From contig NW_024470381.1 of the NCBI RefSeq assembly GCF_900496995.4, positions 248,001 to 312,000 of the forward strand: a stretch of DNA of 64,000 nt, given 5' to 3'. The first letter of the stretch is position 1, and each line of letters starts with the position of its first letter. The notes beneath the pieces were generated by a model. That model did no database searches and was not told the DNA's origin. It saw nothing but the letters and a program-made list of their open reading frames with translations. The stretch is from Aquila chrysaetos chrysaetos (Eukaryota > Chordata > Aves > Accipitriformes > Accipitridae). The position numbers and the translations under genes were made by a program. Positions 14,251 through 27,000 of this stretch are shown in pieces.

Positions 14251-14515
14251 GGGCTGTCCTCATCCTACACGGATGGAGCAGAGGAGAAGGTGGGTGGACT
14301 GTCCTCATCCTACACGGATGGAGCAGAGGAGAAGGTGGGAGGGCTCTGCTCATCCTACAAGGATGGAGCAGAGGAGAAGGTGGGAGGGCTGTCCTCGTCC
14401 TACATGGATGGAGCAGAGGAGTAGGTGGGTGGGCTGTCCTTGTCCTACACAGATGGAGTAGAGGAGAAGGTGGGTGGGCTCTGCTCATCCTACACGCATG
14501 GAGCAGAGGAGAAGG
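14251..14515. repeat. 45-bp tandem repeat, about six copies
   Basis: About six 45-bp units share the core 'catcctacacggatggagca' followed by a GAGGAGAAGG block. Since 45 is a multiple of three, the array stays open in several frames on both strands. On the plus strand this gives the 15-residue period GLSSSYTDGAEEKVG. I see no promoter, splice sites or homology, so I treat it as a non-coding minisatellite. Confidence 0.85.
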
Positions 14516-17500
14516 GACATCAGAGAGAGAAGAGGACTTGGTGAGAGGCAGCACATCTTGTAAAAAAAGTCCAGAAATATCTAATGTCCTTGAATTGAAG
14601 AGAAAACGACTTCTACCGCTGACCTGCTGGGCTCTTGAGGGTGGTGAGGAAGTCCTTCCCCCACAGACCCAGCGTGACCTTGAGGACAATCCCCTCATGT
14701 CTCCATCTTCCCCCTCCCTTAATTGCTAGGGAAGCAGTTGGACGCTGCCAAGAGCCTGTAAATAGCCTGTTTGTTCCTGGGCAAGGATGACGGAGAGGGG
14801 GCTGAAAGATGAGTCCTCTTCTCCAGAAGCAGGTTTGACGTCTCGGAGGAGAAAATTTCCCTGTAATTGAAATCAAGGGAGGGGAAGGCACAGTTTCCCT
14901 CTGTTTTGTTTCACAAGCACAGATCAGCCAGCTCTGGCCCGTCAATCACGTTTGCCTGCCGACGCCTGGCTGCAAAAATAAATCCCTGAGGCAGGTGGTG
15001 CGATCAATAGTGGCGGCGCAGAGTCAGGATGAGGAGGACAACATCACTGAGAGCTTGCGGGAGGGGAGAGCAGGTCAATTCTTGACACTGGTCTTGGGAA
15101 AAGGGTTATGCTCCTATGAGGTACGGTATATACACCAGAAAAATCGTAATTTTGGGTGACCAAGGCCAAGAGAGGAGGAAATTATTCATTCTGCAATGTC
15201 AGGGGAAAAAAAAAAATCAGGCTGCCCAGAATTATTTTGCACCCAGTTGGAGCCCCTTTTGCTCGTCAAAGGGAACAGTAAAAGCTATTTGCATCAGCAA
15301 GAGCCAAAGCAGGGTGTAGAAAAACGGATGCTGTGCAAAAGCACGGGGGGACTATCCCCTCTCTGGCATTGCTTCGAGGGCAGAGGGGATGGAGAAAGAG
15401 GAGCAGGGGTGGGAGCAAGCACTGAGACGTCTCCAAAAAACTCCATGTGCCAAGCTCTCCAAGCAAGATCCCTGAGTTTGGGTGGGCTTTTCCCAAGGAA
15501 GTCTCTCTCCCCCGGTGTCCCCATCACCTTTGCAAGCCCGGCTCCGCGTCACATCAAGGAAAGTTCATGTGATAAGCGGGCTCCTCTCTGATAATGCATG
15601 GAGCAGATGAATTATAGGAAGGAAAGGGAAAAAAAAAAGTCACTAAGAACTGCTGGCACGTCCGCCAGCTGAAGAGTCAATTTGGTGTGTCTCCATCATC
15701 TACAGAAAGTAAAGTAGTTTTCCATAGCATACTTAGAGCAATCTCATTTTAGGCCGGCTGCTCAGCCGCAGGAGGTGGGTTTTTACGGCAAGCTCAGCCT
15801 TTCCCAAGCATTTTTCTTCCAGGATGAGCATCCGGGGACCGTAGGGTCGTCGCTGCCGTTAGCAGCCTTCATCTCCCACAGTCAGTTCCCGACTGCCGCT
15901 CGGCTGAAGAAGTAATTTAAAAACCAACCTGTTTTGTCCTCTCCCACGATCAGCATGAAAAATGCATGCAACATCAGACTTGCTTCATTATTCATTAGTG
16001 GCATTAATTATGCAGCTGTGCCACTTGAATTGTCTCTGGTTGAGGATATTCACAGCAGGAAAAACTTTGCAAGACAAGCCAGCACGGGGTGATTTATCCC
16101 GTAAGAAGGATCAGAATATATTCAGGAGAGGAGAAAGCATGCAAAGGTCTCACGGCAGTTGATGCAATGTGGAAGAACAGCCTCACGCTCAAGGATGCGA
16201 TGCTTTGGGGAGTCACATTTTAATTTCTGGGTTCTTCATGACCTTCCCAGATGGTTCATGTGCTTCTGCCTCCTTCGTCCACAGTGGAGCCAAGAGATGC
16301 TCTCTACCCACTTTGCTCCTGCAGAGCTTCAGGAGGTGTTACGATTGACTCTAAGAGGGAAAGCAGGGACTCTCCATCACACAGAGGTGTTGATTCCTAC
16401 CCGGGCAATAACCAGAAATCAAGAGAAGGAAGCTTGAGGCTAATGAGGCTTAACGATTGTTCAGCACAGATCTGGGAATTGATTCTCCAGTGAGTTACAG
16501 GCAGGGGAAATCAAATCCTGCAAGAAGCGGAGAGAGCAGGATTCAGCCGTTTGAAGGAAAGCTTCTAGAGGGGGTTTGAGGGGTGGGTGAGCAATGAAAG
16601 GTCCTGGAAAAACAGGAAAACTTGGTTCTAGCAGCATTTTGGAGCTTGCAAGGCCGATTCTTGGGCGAATCCTGGCTCTTTGAATAGGAAAAGCTCCTCG
16701 CTGGAGATGGAAGCAGTGCCTGGCGTGACCCTCATTTAAGCATCAGGACACCTCTGGGAGGACCCCCAGGTCCCCTCTGGCTCGTGGTCTGCAGAGGAAC
16801 CAGGGTGCCGTTTCTCGGGGCAGTGTGGGGGGTTGGTCCTGCAGCTGCAGAATCCCATGCTGGGGTGCACGGATGAAATGCAGATGGGAACATCCCTGTC
16901 ACCAGCCTGTCCAGAGGAATTAATTGTTTGGTCCTGCAGGCTCCTCTGTGACAGCCAGAAGGATGGGTTGGGGGGGTTGCTCTCCATTCCTCTTTTCTGG
17001 GGAGTGCCCAGCTCCCAAGGTCTTTCCTGAGCTCTTTTTTGCACCAGAAGTGGATTTTGGGAGCCTGGCAGTGAGCCAGCCCCAGAGAAATGCTGGCCTC
17101 AGATGACATCAGCATGTGGGATGATGACAACACATCCATGAAACGACCTCCTCCCCATCCTGGTGGGGCAGGGACATCTTGGATGGCAACATCTTGCGTT
17201 AAGGTTTTGCTCTCTCTGCCCCTCCCCGTACAGAGCAGGGACATCAACCAGCTGCTTTCAAAGGTCCAGCCCACCCAGTAAACAAGTAATTAGTAATTAA
17301 TTTGGAGGTGGCATTTCTGGATTCGGGTCCAAGGCATTTTGGCAAACCAAGACTCATTTTGGGGGGGGGGTTATCAGGCAGATTTTTGCAGCAAAGCATT
17401 TGCTCTGCAAAGGTGATGCTGGGAACTGGTGAAACTCTTTGGATGATGCAACGAGAGGTGAGAGCCCATCTACATACAAACACATGGATACATTAAAAAA

Positions 17501-20200
17501 ATACGGCTCTTTCTGGCTCCTATATTGCTGCTGGCAGAAGCTGCTCCCCCACCTGCCTGTCTTCCCTCCTTCTCCAGCTGCATAAACAGGAGCTTTGGAG
17601 ACAGCTGAGCTGTCAAGCAGGCAGAGAATCCGTGTCACGCAGAAAAATGGGAATAAAATTATCACCTGACACACCGACATCGCCTCACAGCCATCTATCC
17701 TCATTGCCACGACGTGTGTGTGTGGGAAATGGGATGGGGTGGGATTGCTCCTAGTCTGGGGAGGGGGGGGTAGGAGCAGGGATGCACAGGAGCGTGGGGA
17801 CTCTGACCCCAAACTGCCCAGGATCTTCATCACCTGGGACTGGAGCTGAACAGCCACGTGTTGAAGTCCAACGCTCTTCAACCAGGTTCCTTTAGATACT
17901 CCACACAAGGAGGGTTTAATGTTTTAATGCCAGATTTACTTATTTGAAGATATTTGATGTTACGGGGCGGGGGGGGGGGTGGGGGGGGGGGTGGGTAGAA
18001 AAGTGAGGCAGCAGCCTACTGAAAAATCACACACAAGTATAATATAGCAATTGCAATACCTGGCTGAATCGCAATACAAGCACGATTCCCATTACCAGAC
18101 TCTAGATGCTCACCAGTGTGACACTGGGTGTCCCAAGTCAATGGGAAGACATAGGTTGAAGCTCTCTTCAAAGCTCATTTTGCTGGTTAATTTTTATACA
18201 CTGTGTTGGGCTGAGCCACACGTAACCTTCCCTTGTGTTGGTCTGGCTTGCTCAGGGAGATAATTCTTTCTATGGATTATTTTAGGGAAGGCCAGTTGGC
18301 CAGCTCAACTGATAGAGCCGTTTATTGACAACGAAGGCCACCCTTGGTCCTCCTAGTGTTGAGGTAAGTTCAGCTCCCTTTGTGATAGCAGTGGTCACCT
18401 CCTACTTTCTTTTCTGAGCTTCATGAGCACACCATCCTTGTCCATCTTCTCCGAACCTTCTTCCATCGTAGGGGTTGGGCACGTGGTGCTGCACTGGCTG
18501 CAGGGTGCCGGTCAAGTAGGACATTGCCAGTGGTTGCCACATCAGGGTCTATGGGGTAGGATGGACTCCAGGAGCAGATGGTGGTCCTGAAAGGTTGTCC
18601 TGGCAGCGGCAGGAGGAATGGCTCACCAAAAAGTAGCATAAATAGCCCAAACTGGCAGGTATCGTGATTTTCGCTCATTCGAGTCCGTGCAAGCAGATCA
18701 TGAGCAGGAACCAAATCTCTCATCATTTTGTTGTAGGTCTCAGGATGCTTTATAAAGTCCCAGGTTCTGGACTCACATGACAATGAAATAATCTTTCCCC
18801 CAGAAACATGATTTTTTATTTCCACCCCATCCAATGCAATGCACAAACTCTAAGAGATCAAGAAAGGAAAAAAAGAAATTCTTATCTCCTGCTTGATAAG
18901 ACGATTTTGGGACCTTTGGGGAGCCTTCATCTCTCTGTGGTGGGTCACAGCGTAAGGGAAGGAGTGGGGTGCTTGGATTTTGCCCAATTTTCGGCATTTT
19001 AATAAAGAGCAGAAGGCGGCTGGGACCTTCCATGGAGGAGGGAAAGGCTGCTCTCTGCAGGCTGTGAAACAGCACGAGATGCCTGGGCTGAGTTTTGCAC
19101 AACGTCCAAAAAGCCCAACCCCAGAAGGTCTCTCAAGGAGCGTCATCAGCCAATAATTTAATTAAATTATTTTATTAGTATCATATATATTTTTATTAAC
19201 AACAACAACAACAACAAAAAAACCCAAAAAACTGAAAAAAGATCAAACAGCAGATTTGGGAATGGAATAAGTGGGGTGGTGGGAATAGCGAGACTCCTGG
19301 GTCTGGCTTGCTTTGAGGAGGGCTTGGGACCCCCCCTTTGCTACAGCAGTGATGTCGAGCAGTCCCAGGACTGACGTTAACATTTATATGCCTCCTGTCC
19401 TTCCCTTATAATTGCATCTCACACCTTATAATTTTAAAGTATCACATAAGAGCATGGAAGAAGCAAAGAAGTTTCCTATTGAGAGCATCTTCCACAGGCA
19501 AATGACTTAGAACCCTTTTCTCCTGGAAATTATTTAGATCTCAGTTAAAAAAAAAATATATATATCCCTGCTTCCAGTTCATTACCAGCACAAAATTGGC
19601 AGAATTCAGCTGGAAGAGGTTTTTTCCATCTTTGGATCAATATTTCACCAGAGGCTGATGCACACTGTATCCAGGGGGAGAAATCCCATGTTGGGCTTCT
19701 GGACCAACCATGAATCTTGGGAGGATGCTGAGTCAGCACTTCCACCCATCGCTGGGTTATTGGTTATTAATTCTATAATTATTAATGATATACTTCCCCA
19801 GGGTACACAACCTAAAGGGCAGCAGGAGCAAATTTTTGCTCTTAAATCTGTAAATTTTAAGGCTGAAGAAGAGAAGATGGATTCCTGCTGATAAATCTGG
19901 CTGTCAGCTCTGCATTTTAAGGCTGGAGAAGAGAAGACAGATTCCTGCAGATAAATTGGATGCTCCGGAGCCCCAAAAATGCGACGAGGGAGGAGTGGGA
20001 TGGGATAAGGTTTGCTGGCTTGGAGCTGAAGCATAGGGACGAGCTCCTGCATCCTCCTACCTGCTCCAAACTAATTTTTAATAGGTACAGACATTCCCCC
20101 CCCTTCTCACTTGACCTTTCAAACAATTAATTTAATTATTCCCAAACAACACGCAGTTGGTTTCAATTAGAGGCTAACGTGTTTGCCTCAACCTCCAGGA
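14516..20200. other. Non-coding stretch, no gene seen
   Basis: No exon recognised on either strand. A G-rich tract lies at about 17965-17996 and an (AAC)n tract at about 19198-19222. Several blocks dense in ATTA/TAAT occur (for example 15985-16015 and 19150-19195), which could be conserved non-coding DNA, but conservation cannot be judged from one sequence. The minus-strand frame at 18421-18846 (141 codons) is unrecognised. Confidence 0.55.
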
Positions 20201-20204
20201 AAAT

Positions 20205-20251
20205 AGTAATAATTATGATAATAATAATAATAATGATAATAATAATAATAC
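20205..20251. repeat. (AAT)n microsatellite
   Basis: Imperfect AAT/GAT trinucleotide run in non-coding DNA. Confidence 0.85.
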
Positions 20252-20692
20252 CATTGCAAAGAACAAATGAGGTCATTCACTTGGGTTGAAGAGGGTGGCT
20301 GGTAATTGCTTGGTGTGTGCAAATTGAGAGTAAATAAAATAAAAAACCCCTCTCTGCTTGCCGTTGCTGGGAAGAAGCCCTTGTTTGTAAAGGAAAAAAA
20401 CCTCATCTGCTTGTTAATTTTTTTTTTTCCATTTAAGCGTTAAGCTTTCCTTGGGAGCGCTCAACCCCTGGGATTTTTTTTCTAGATTGTCCAACTTCTT
20501 CCATCGCTAATTAAAGGAGTTGTAAGAGAGGGTTTGATGCGGGGTTGTTGTCTCCCAAAGAAATGGCCGTCTCGATATTATCGGCTTGTTTTTATCCAGT
20601 AAAGGCAATGCACAAGGGCCCGTTGGTGGGAATCAAAGCTCAGAAATTCAGCCTAGAAAGGAAATATGCAGGTAATTAGCTGCCAGGATAAT

Positions 20693-20775
20693 TAGCCATT
20701 GGAACGGGCTGCCATGAGATGTGGTAAATCGTCTTCATCCCAAGGGGTCTTTTAACATCAGGTTTGGTAGGTGAA
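20693..20775 (+). mobile_element. Possible old CR1/L3-like fragment
   Basis: The run 'ggaacgggctgccatgagat' followed by a 'catcccaaggggtctttt' block resembles the segment near the 3' end of CR1-clade LINEs (aggctgcc...ccatccctggaggt). Divergence is high, so this is tentative. Confidence 0.35.
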
Positions 20776-21587
20776 AAAATAAAAAGGGAAAATCGTTTTC
20801 TCATTGGAAATTTGTGATGATGGACTTCGCCCATCTGAGGATGGAGCTTGGGTTGGAGTGGATGCTCAGAAACAACCTTCAAAGGAGCTTCGTCGGTAGG
20901 ACGGGGATGCCCCAGTTGGGGAAAAAGAGCAGGCAGCAAGAGAAAATCTTCCTGCCAGAGCAAGTGAGCTCAATAAAACACATTTATCCAGAAAGGAAAA
21001 CAATTTCAGTCATTAAAAGGCAAAAAAAAAAAAGGGGCGGGGGGGGAGAGTTTTTGTGCGTCAGGGTGTGATGGCAGCATTATTGGTGGTGTTAGAGACC
21101 CTATAGGTGCCATACAGGGAAATTATGAGGATTAGTGCCTTGCTCTTGGTCTAGCTTTCTCTGGAAAGGTGAAAAAATAAGGATTTCCCCCCAGAATCCT
21201 GTTCTCAGCCTTTCCCTCCCCGGTGCCATGAAGGATGGTAGATGGGGACCACCAACCACTCCAGTGAAGCAGCCTCTAAGAGGACGAGCACAGCACACAG
21301 TGCACCAGCCCCCACCTCAATCCACCCATTTAATTGGCGTGATTGAAAATTACAGCTCACCCAACCAACACTGTGACATTAATTAACGTTAACAAGCAAC
21401 AGCCGGGTACACAAGGCTGTTCTCAACCCACTACAAGTGACCTTCATCTGTGTCTCACTCTTACAGGCAGATTCAAGGTGAAGAGCAGCATCTTTTTTAA
21501 AGAAAAAAAATGAAGTTTTCTGCTTTTAAACAACATCTTAAAACTCAAGCTCAGGTTTTAAGGCAGCTCTGTGATGCGGTCAAACCA

Positions 21588-21790
21588 TTCACCACCTTTG
21601 CAGCGAGGACATGTTGCTGATGGTCAACCTGGTGGCCACCAGGACCCCATGTTGAGGTAGCCTCATCATCTAGGTCCTTAATGAAGGTGGTGACCAGGAT
21701 GGGACTGAGGATTGGCCCCCCTGAGGTTACACCAGCATCCAGCTGATGGCTTTAGACCACCACGGAGCAAAACCAGGGCACGAGCATGGT
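21588..21790 (-). mobile_element. CR1 LINE internal fragment
   Basis: The segment 'gttgctgatggtcaacctgg' and the 'tggccaccaggacccc' block that follows match the equivalent region of the CR1 copy at about 13030-13075. The 'gatgggactgaggattggcc' part resembles the CR1 segment in DHX34 intron 2. It is a short, diverged, minus-oriented fragment. Confidence 0.65.
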
Positions 21791-21799
21791 CTGATTTGA

Positions 21800-23770
21800 T
21801 CCCAAACACCCCAGGGTTACCACAGGGACAGAAATGTGGAGGACTTCATTAAAAATCCAGCGTTCTTCTCACATAAGACCTCAATTTGTGGCTTTCATTA
21901 GTAAAGTAAATTAATCCCACTTCTTTATGGCTGTGGTGGCCTTATTTAATTTTCTGTTATGTAAATAACTTGCTCTAAGCTTAGTTTAAAAGCAATAAGG
22001 CTTTGCTGTTGCCTTAAAGGCAAGAGCAATATTGCGTGTTTTTTCAAGAGGGCGAGCAACAGCCAGAGCAGGTTTATGCTTTATGAGCCCTAATGATTAT
22101 TGCTGAAAGCTGTTGGGTTCTTCTTATTAAGGTGAGAGTATTCATTTTGATTAATTGAAACCTGAGGAGTGGGTCTGGGCTGGTTGTGGGTGGCATTTAG
22201 TGGGCCCAGGTGGCCCGGAGCAAAGCTAAAGTCCCCTGTGGCACAGGAACCAGGGACCAAACTACCATCAACGTCCTGGAAAGCAAAGCCCAGCATTTCA
22301 GGGTAAAAACCGAGTTCTTCAGAGCATGCGGGACCAGACCAGCACTGACATTTGGCTTCCAGAAACGTCAGCTGGGCTTTAATTCACCCTCCATTACTCA
22401 ACCTAATGGGGAGAGCAAAGAATTGGGGTTCCTGTAGCCGAAAAGAGCAAAGCCAAACCCATCCGACGCCTGTTGCCATGACAGGAGCATCTCCCATCTC
22501 ACCTCGCTGCCATAGCAACAGGGGCTCGATAGAAGCATCATCCCCATGTCCCCCACTGTTAAATTTGGGTGAGACGACTCTCCCCACACTCCAAAAGCGG
22601 GGTGGGATCCTGCCAGGCTAAGGTACAGGCAGCTGCCTGCAGTAAAGGCTCAAAATAGATCACACACACATACAAACCAAATAATCTGCTCAACAAATGA
22701 CCTGCCTAATTAATTTCTGCAAGTGCTGCGACACCACCAGCCAGGAATTACCTGCACCCAAGTGGTAATTAATTGCAGATAAACCCAACCAAGAAAGGGA
22801 AGACAAGCAGCAAGTTGCAAAGGATGTGAGTTGGGGGGAGTGGGGGAAGGAAGAAAATAAATTTAAACAAGAAAAAAGGGGATGAGGAAGCATTCAGAAC
22901 CCTTCCCCTTTTTTCTTTTCCCCTCTGCCACCTATTTTACGGCCAGCAACATGCACTGAGCCCTGGCGATGGATAATTCCTTACAGAGAACCTTGGGGCT
23001 TCAAAAATTTAAACCAGGAAACTTTGCTCTTGGAGAAGCTCCTTACCCCAAAGCATCATGAGGCCAGTTAAACCACACTTATTTATTATTTTCTTCGCCT
23101 GGTAAATAAAATGCAACATGCCACAGAGCTAAAAATACCATCAAATTGCTTTAATTAGAAGGGGCCCCACTAATAACCCTGCTTGAGCCTAATGCAGCAC
23201 ACAGGCTGATAATTAATGCATTTTAAATGGGTTTAGACAGCTGATAAGTTCCTGTTGTCGTGGCATTTGCCTCCGCAGGGTGTGTGTGGGTGCAAGCCAC
23301 TCTGGATTTGCCTTTCTCCAGGTATTTTCAGCCCAAAAAAGCACCAGAACCAGCCACAATTCCTAAAGCAAGATCTCTTGTTATATTAAGGCAGCACCTT
23401 CTCACCACGTTGGGAGTGAGCATCCTCTGAAGGGCCACTCAGGTCCCTTGTTATTAATATTGGGGGTGGGGGCGGCAGGGAGTCCTGGTAGTGGTAAAGT
23501 CCCCGCACCTGCCGCTCCGATGCTTTGCCCACAGGATACAGAAAGAAAAGGAGATGAGGCAGGGATGACTCCAGTATAGGAGTGCCACATGCTGGCCATC
23601 CTGCGCCAGGCAGCATCGCAGGCAGGAGACATCCCCGAGACCCCACAAACATTCCTTTGTCCTGTAGCCCCTGACCCATGCTGCATCTGGGGGTGCAGAC
23701 ACCAAACCGGGCACCCGCATGGGCAGGGGAACCCCATCGTCCGGCAACACGCTCCGGGCCAGCACTGACT
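21800..23770. other. Non-coding stretch 3' of DHX34
   Basis: No exon recognised. AT-rich blocks with TTAATTA-type motifs (21890-22000, 23130-23240) alternate with GC-richer DNA. Overlapping minus-strand frames at 23386-23778 lie beyond the DHX34 poly(A) signal and look like chance frames. Confidence 0.55.
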
Positions 23771-23785
23771 TTCTCCAAAAAGCTA

Positions 23786-23791
23786 TTTATT
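23786..23791 (-). terminator. DHX34 poly(A) signal AATAAA
   Basis: The minus strand reads AATAAA about 270 bases beyond the DHX34 stop at 24058-24060, giving a short 3' UTR. Cleavage would fall near 23770. Confidence 0.7.
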
Positions 23792-24057
23792 TACATGGTT
23801 TTCTTAAAAAAAAGGGGAGCGAAATCAGGTTGCCCCTATGCAAGCATCAGTGATGAGCTCCAGGAGCCACTAAAATACCCTTAAAACACCAAATCCCTTT
23901 TGGGATCCAGCCAGACTCACCCAAGAGTAACAGAGGTAGCAGTGTAGGGGGACTTTCCCTGCCATTACGGGGGTCTCCTGCGTCTCCCCGGGGATTCGGG
24001 AGGACCCCAGCACCATCTCCACCACCAGCCGGTGAGAGCATCCCAGTGAGCACCTGG

Positions 24058-27000
24058 TCACCGGTGCTGCTTCTTGTGCCGAAGGATCTCCGTGGGGGTG
24101 AAGGTAAAATCCTGCTGGCAAACGTCGCAGTGGTAGGATCTGTGGAGGGCAGAGGTTTTGGACGAGGCTTCGGCCGCTTCTTCCAGGGGGGCTGCAGGAA
24201 AATGTAGAGAAAAATGGAGATCAGAAGGAAACCAAAGCCCTGCAAGACCATTTTCTTCCCACCATCACACCCCCAAAATGGGGCCCTCAGTGGCACTGCT
24301 AAAAGCTGGCACAAACACAGCCCAGCTCACTGCCACCCCCTCTCCTTGGTCACTCACAGAGCAGAAATGCTCCCCCCAGGCTGGTTGTCCCCAGCTGTCC
24401 CTTGTCACAGCCCCTTGGCAGGGTTGGGGGGGGACAACTCACCCTCGGAGGGCCGGCAAGCGCTTTCGTGGCACATGCGCTCCAGGGGGGTGAAGGGCAT
24501 GTGGAGATCGCAGTGGGGACATGTCCAGAAGCTCCGCAAGCAATCGCTGTAGAGGTCCGTGTCCGTCTGTGGGACACAAAGGGTGAAGGGGATGCTCGGA
24601 CTCCCCTAGGGTAGGGGGGGGGTGGCAGGCAGAGCAGGCAGAGTGGGAGAGGGGTGTACTCACAGCCAAGCAGTTGTAGGTGAGAAAGTCCATCACCCTG
24701 TGGCCGCCTTTCACCTCGTCGGGCTTCATCTCCATCCCCTGGAAAAGCCCCGGGAGCTGGGGAGCAGCAGCCACAGTTTGGGGACCGATGTAGAGGTTCT
24801 GTTTCTCCAGGCCCGTGAGCTGGCGCAGGCGGTACGGCACCTGCAAGAGGACACAGGGATGTTGGGGGGACACACCAGCTACCCTCATCCTCCTTTCTAA
24901 GCCTTCAACCCGATGCAAGGCACTGGAGATGGATTAAAACCACTTGCATCGCCCTCACGGCCACATCACCTCCATGTGCAGGAACTCCAGCAACCTCCGG
25001 CTGAGCACGGATACGTCCCGGGAGCTCGGCCGGCGGCCCGACTCCTCTCCCCGACCTTCCAGCAGCTGGTGGAGAAGTTTTTCCCAGGCGGAACGAAGCT
25101 GCAGGGCTGTGGAGAGCAGGCGTAGGGCAGAGTCCGCATCGGGGACGGTGATCTCCAGCCATCCATCCACTACCAGCCAGGCACAGTCTGTGCTGGTGTC
25201 CAGCAAACGGGAGAAGAGCAAGAGAGCCTGGAGGAGCAGAACGCAACTGGTTTGGGGTGATGAAGGCTACCAGAGGGCTTGGAGAGGAAGAGGAAGAGAA
25301 CAAAAAGCTCACCTGTAGGGCTGGTACCCAGACACAGTTCACCAGGTAGGGTTTGTTGGTCTCCAGCAGCGAGACAAAGGCGAGGAGCTGGTGGTGGCGG
25401 CTCAGCTCCTCCGCGGGATCTGCAGGGGGCAACAAGGGGTGTCTCAGCTGGACCCCAAACCTCTCCCCATCCCCAGCACCAGGGATTTGCCAAACCCCCT
25501 GAGGCCGACAGCGCTTTCATCCAATGTGGAAAAAGCCAGGGAGAAGGGGAGCCAATTCCTCTGCGATTGGGGTTGTCCCACCTTTGATCCCACCGCACTC
25601 CAGTCCCTCCTTGGCGTGGAGCAACTCCGGGCTGGTAGCAAAGACGCAGGTGGGATGAAGCACGACACCCTGCTTGTTCTTGGTGTGAAAAATCTGTAGC
25701 AAGAGCAAAATGGGAGTTGAGGGAGAGCGAGGGGCTGCCGGGGGACCCCTGGGGTGGGGGACAGGGCAGGGGGAGGACAGGGACCTGATCAGAGTCCTTG
25801 CGGCCGCTGTTGAGCTGGTCAGGCACGGCCAGCTGGGGGTAAAGCCCCCTGCACAGCACCAGCTTGAGGAGGGCGAGCTGCGAGGAGGAGAGAACTGAGC
25901 TGGATACAGCCTGGAGCTCGTCCACGTTGGGGCGGAGCTTAAACTTGACATCCTGCAGAGATAGAGAGGGTGTCAGGGGCCTGCATGGCCCTAGCCTGCC
26001 TCTCGGGAGAGAAGACGGATGCAAGGGTCACCTGGATATCGATGGTGCGCTCTCCCTTTCCCACGGGTGCCACCGTCGTCCTCCTCCTCGCCGGAAGAGG
26101 TGCATCTGTTCCGTCCTGCAGCCGCAGCACCTTGCGCTTCCAACCTTCCGTCTCCGCGTGGGAACGCCACAGCCGGTGCAGCTCGCGGCGTTCCCGGTGT
26201 CGGCTCTGCCGGCTGTAGCTGTCACTGGGCTGGCTGGAGGCTTCCTCCAGCAGCTGGTGGTCTCAAAGAAGCTCCTGGGGCGGTGGGAGAGATGGTTGCT
26301 GAGCCCCCACGGCCGGGAGACAGGCAGGTTGTGGGCACGCGGGCAAATTCAGCTCTCCTCTGTACCAGCAATGCCCTCCTTGGACCAAAGGTGAACCCCA
26401 CCCTGAGGCTGGATCCTGCCCCCCTCACCTGAAACTGGCATCACAGGTTGGCGGCCTCGTAAAGCCAACGCTCCTCCAAGCCTCCCTGCCGGCACCATTT
26501 CCGAGAGCTACCGCTTCATTCCAATTTCACCTGCTCCGAGACAGCACAGCTCAGCCCCCGGCAGGGACGGGCTGTCCTTCCCACCTCTCCCTGCACCCCA
26601 AAATCAGCCCCCACCACCCCCCAACAGCCTCCCGCACGGACTCAAGCACACCCCACCCCAAAACAGAGTCTTCCCCCCACCCCAAATGTGTCTCATCTCT
26701 CCACCTTAGGCAGGAATCCCACCTGGACCCACTTGTTGAAGACATTGAGCAGCGTCAGGGGGTCACCGTGGGGGCTCTCGAGGGGCCGTTGGGCCGTGGC
26801 GCAGTCAGGATTGGGGTGAGCGGGTCACAGGAAAGGGGATTGCACGCTCAGCGCAGCTGCCACAGTTAGGGTGGGCTCGGCCAGTCCAAACAGAGCACCC
26901 AGGACCAGCATCTTGCCTGCGTGGTGAGGGCAGGGCAGGCAGCAAAGGCAGGGGAGACCCCCACTCCTTGTACCGTCACTTCTGTTTCAAGGGGGGTGCC

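Noticed and set aside
18421-18846. A 141-codon minus-strand frame
   Set aside because: Composition is partly protein-like, but there is no recognised family, promoter, splice context or poly(A) signal.
26263-26827. DHX34 TGA codons as selenocysteine codons
   Set aside because: DHX34 is not a selenoprotein family, and the positions that align clearly hold Arg in the mammalian protein. CpG decay of CGA explains all four.
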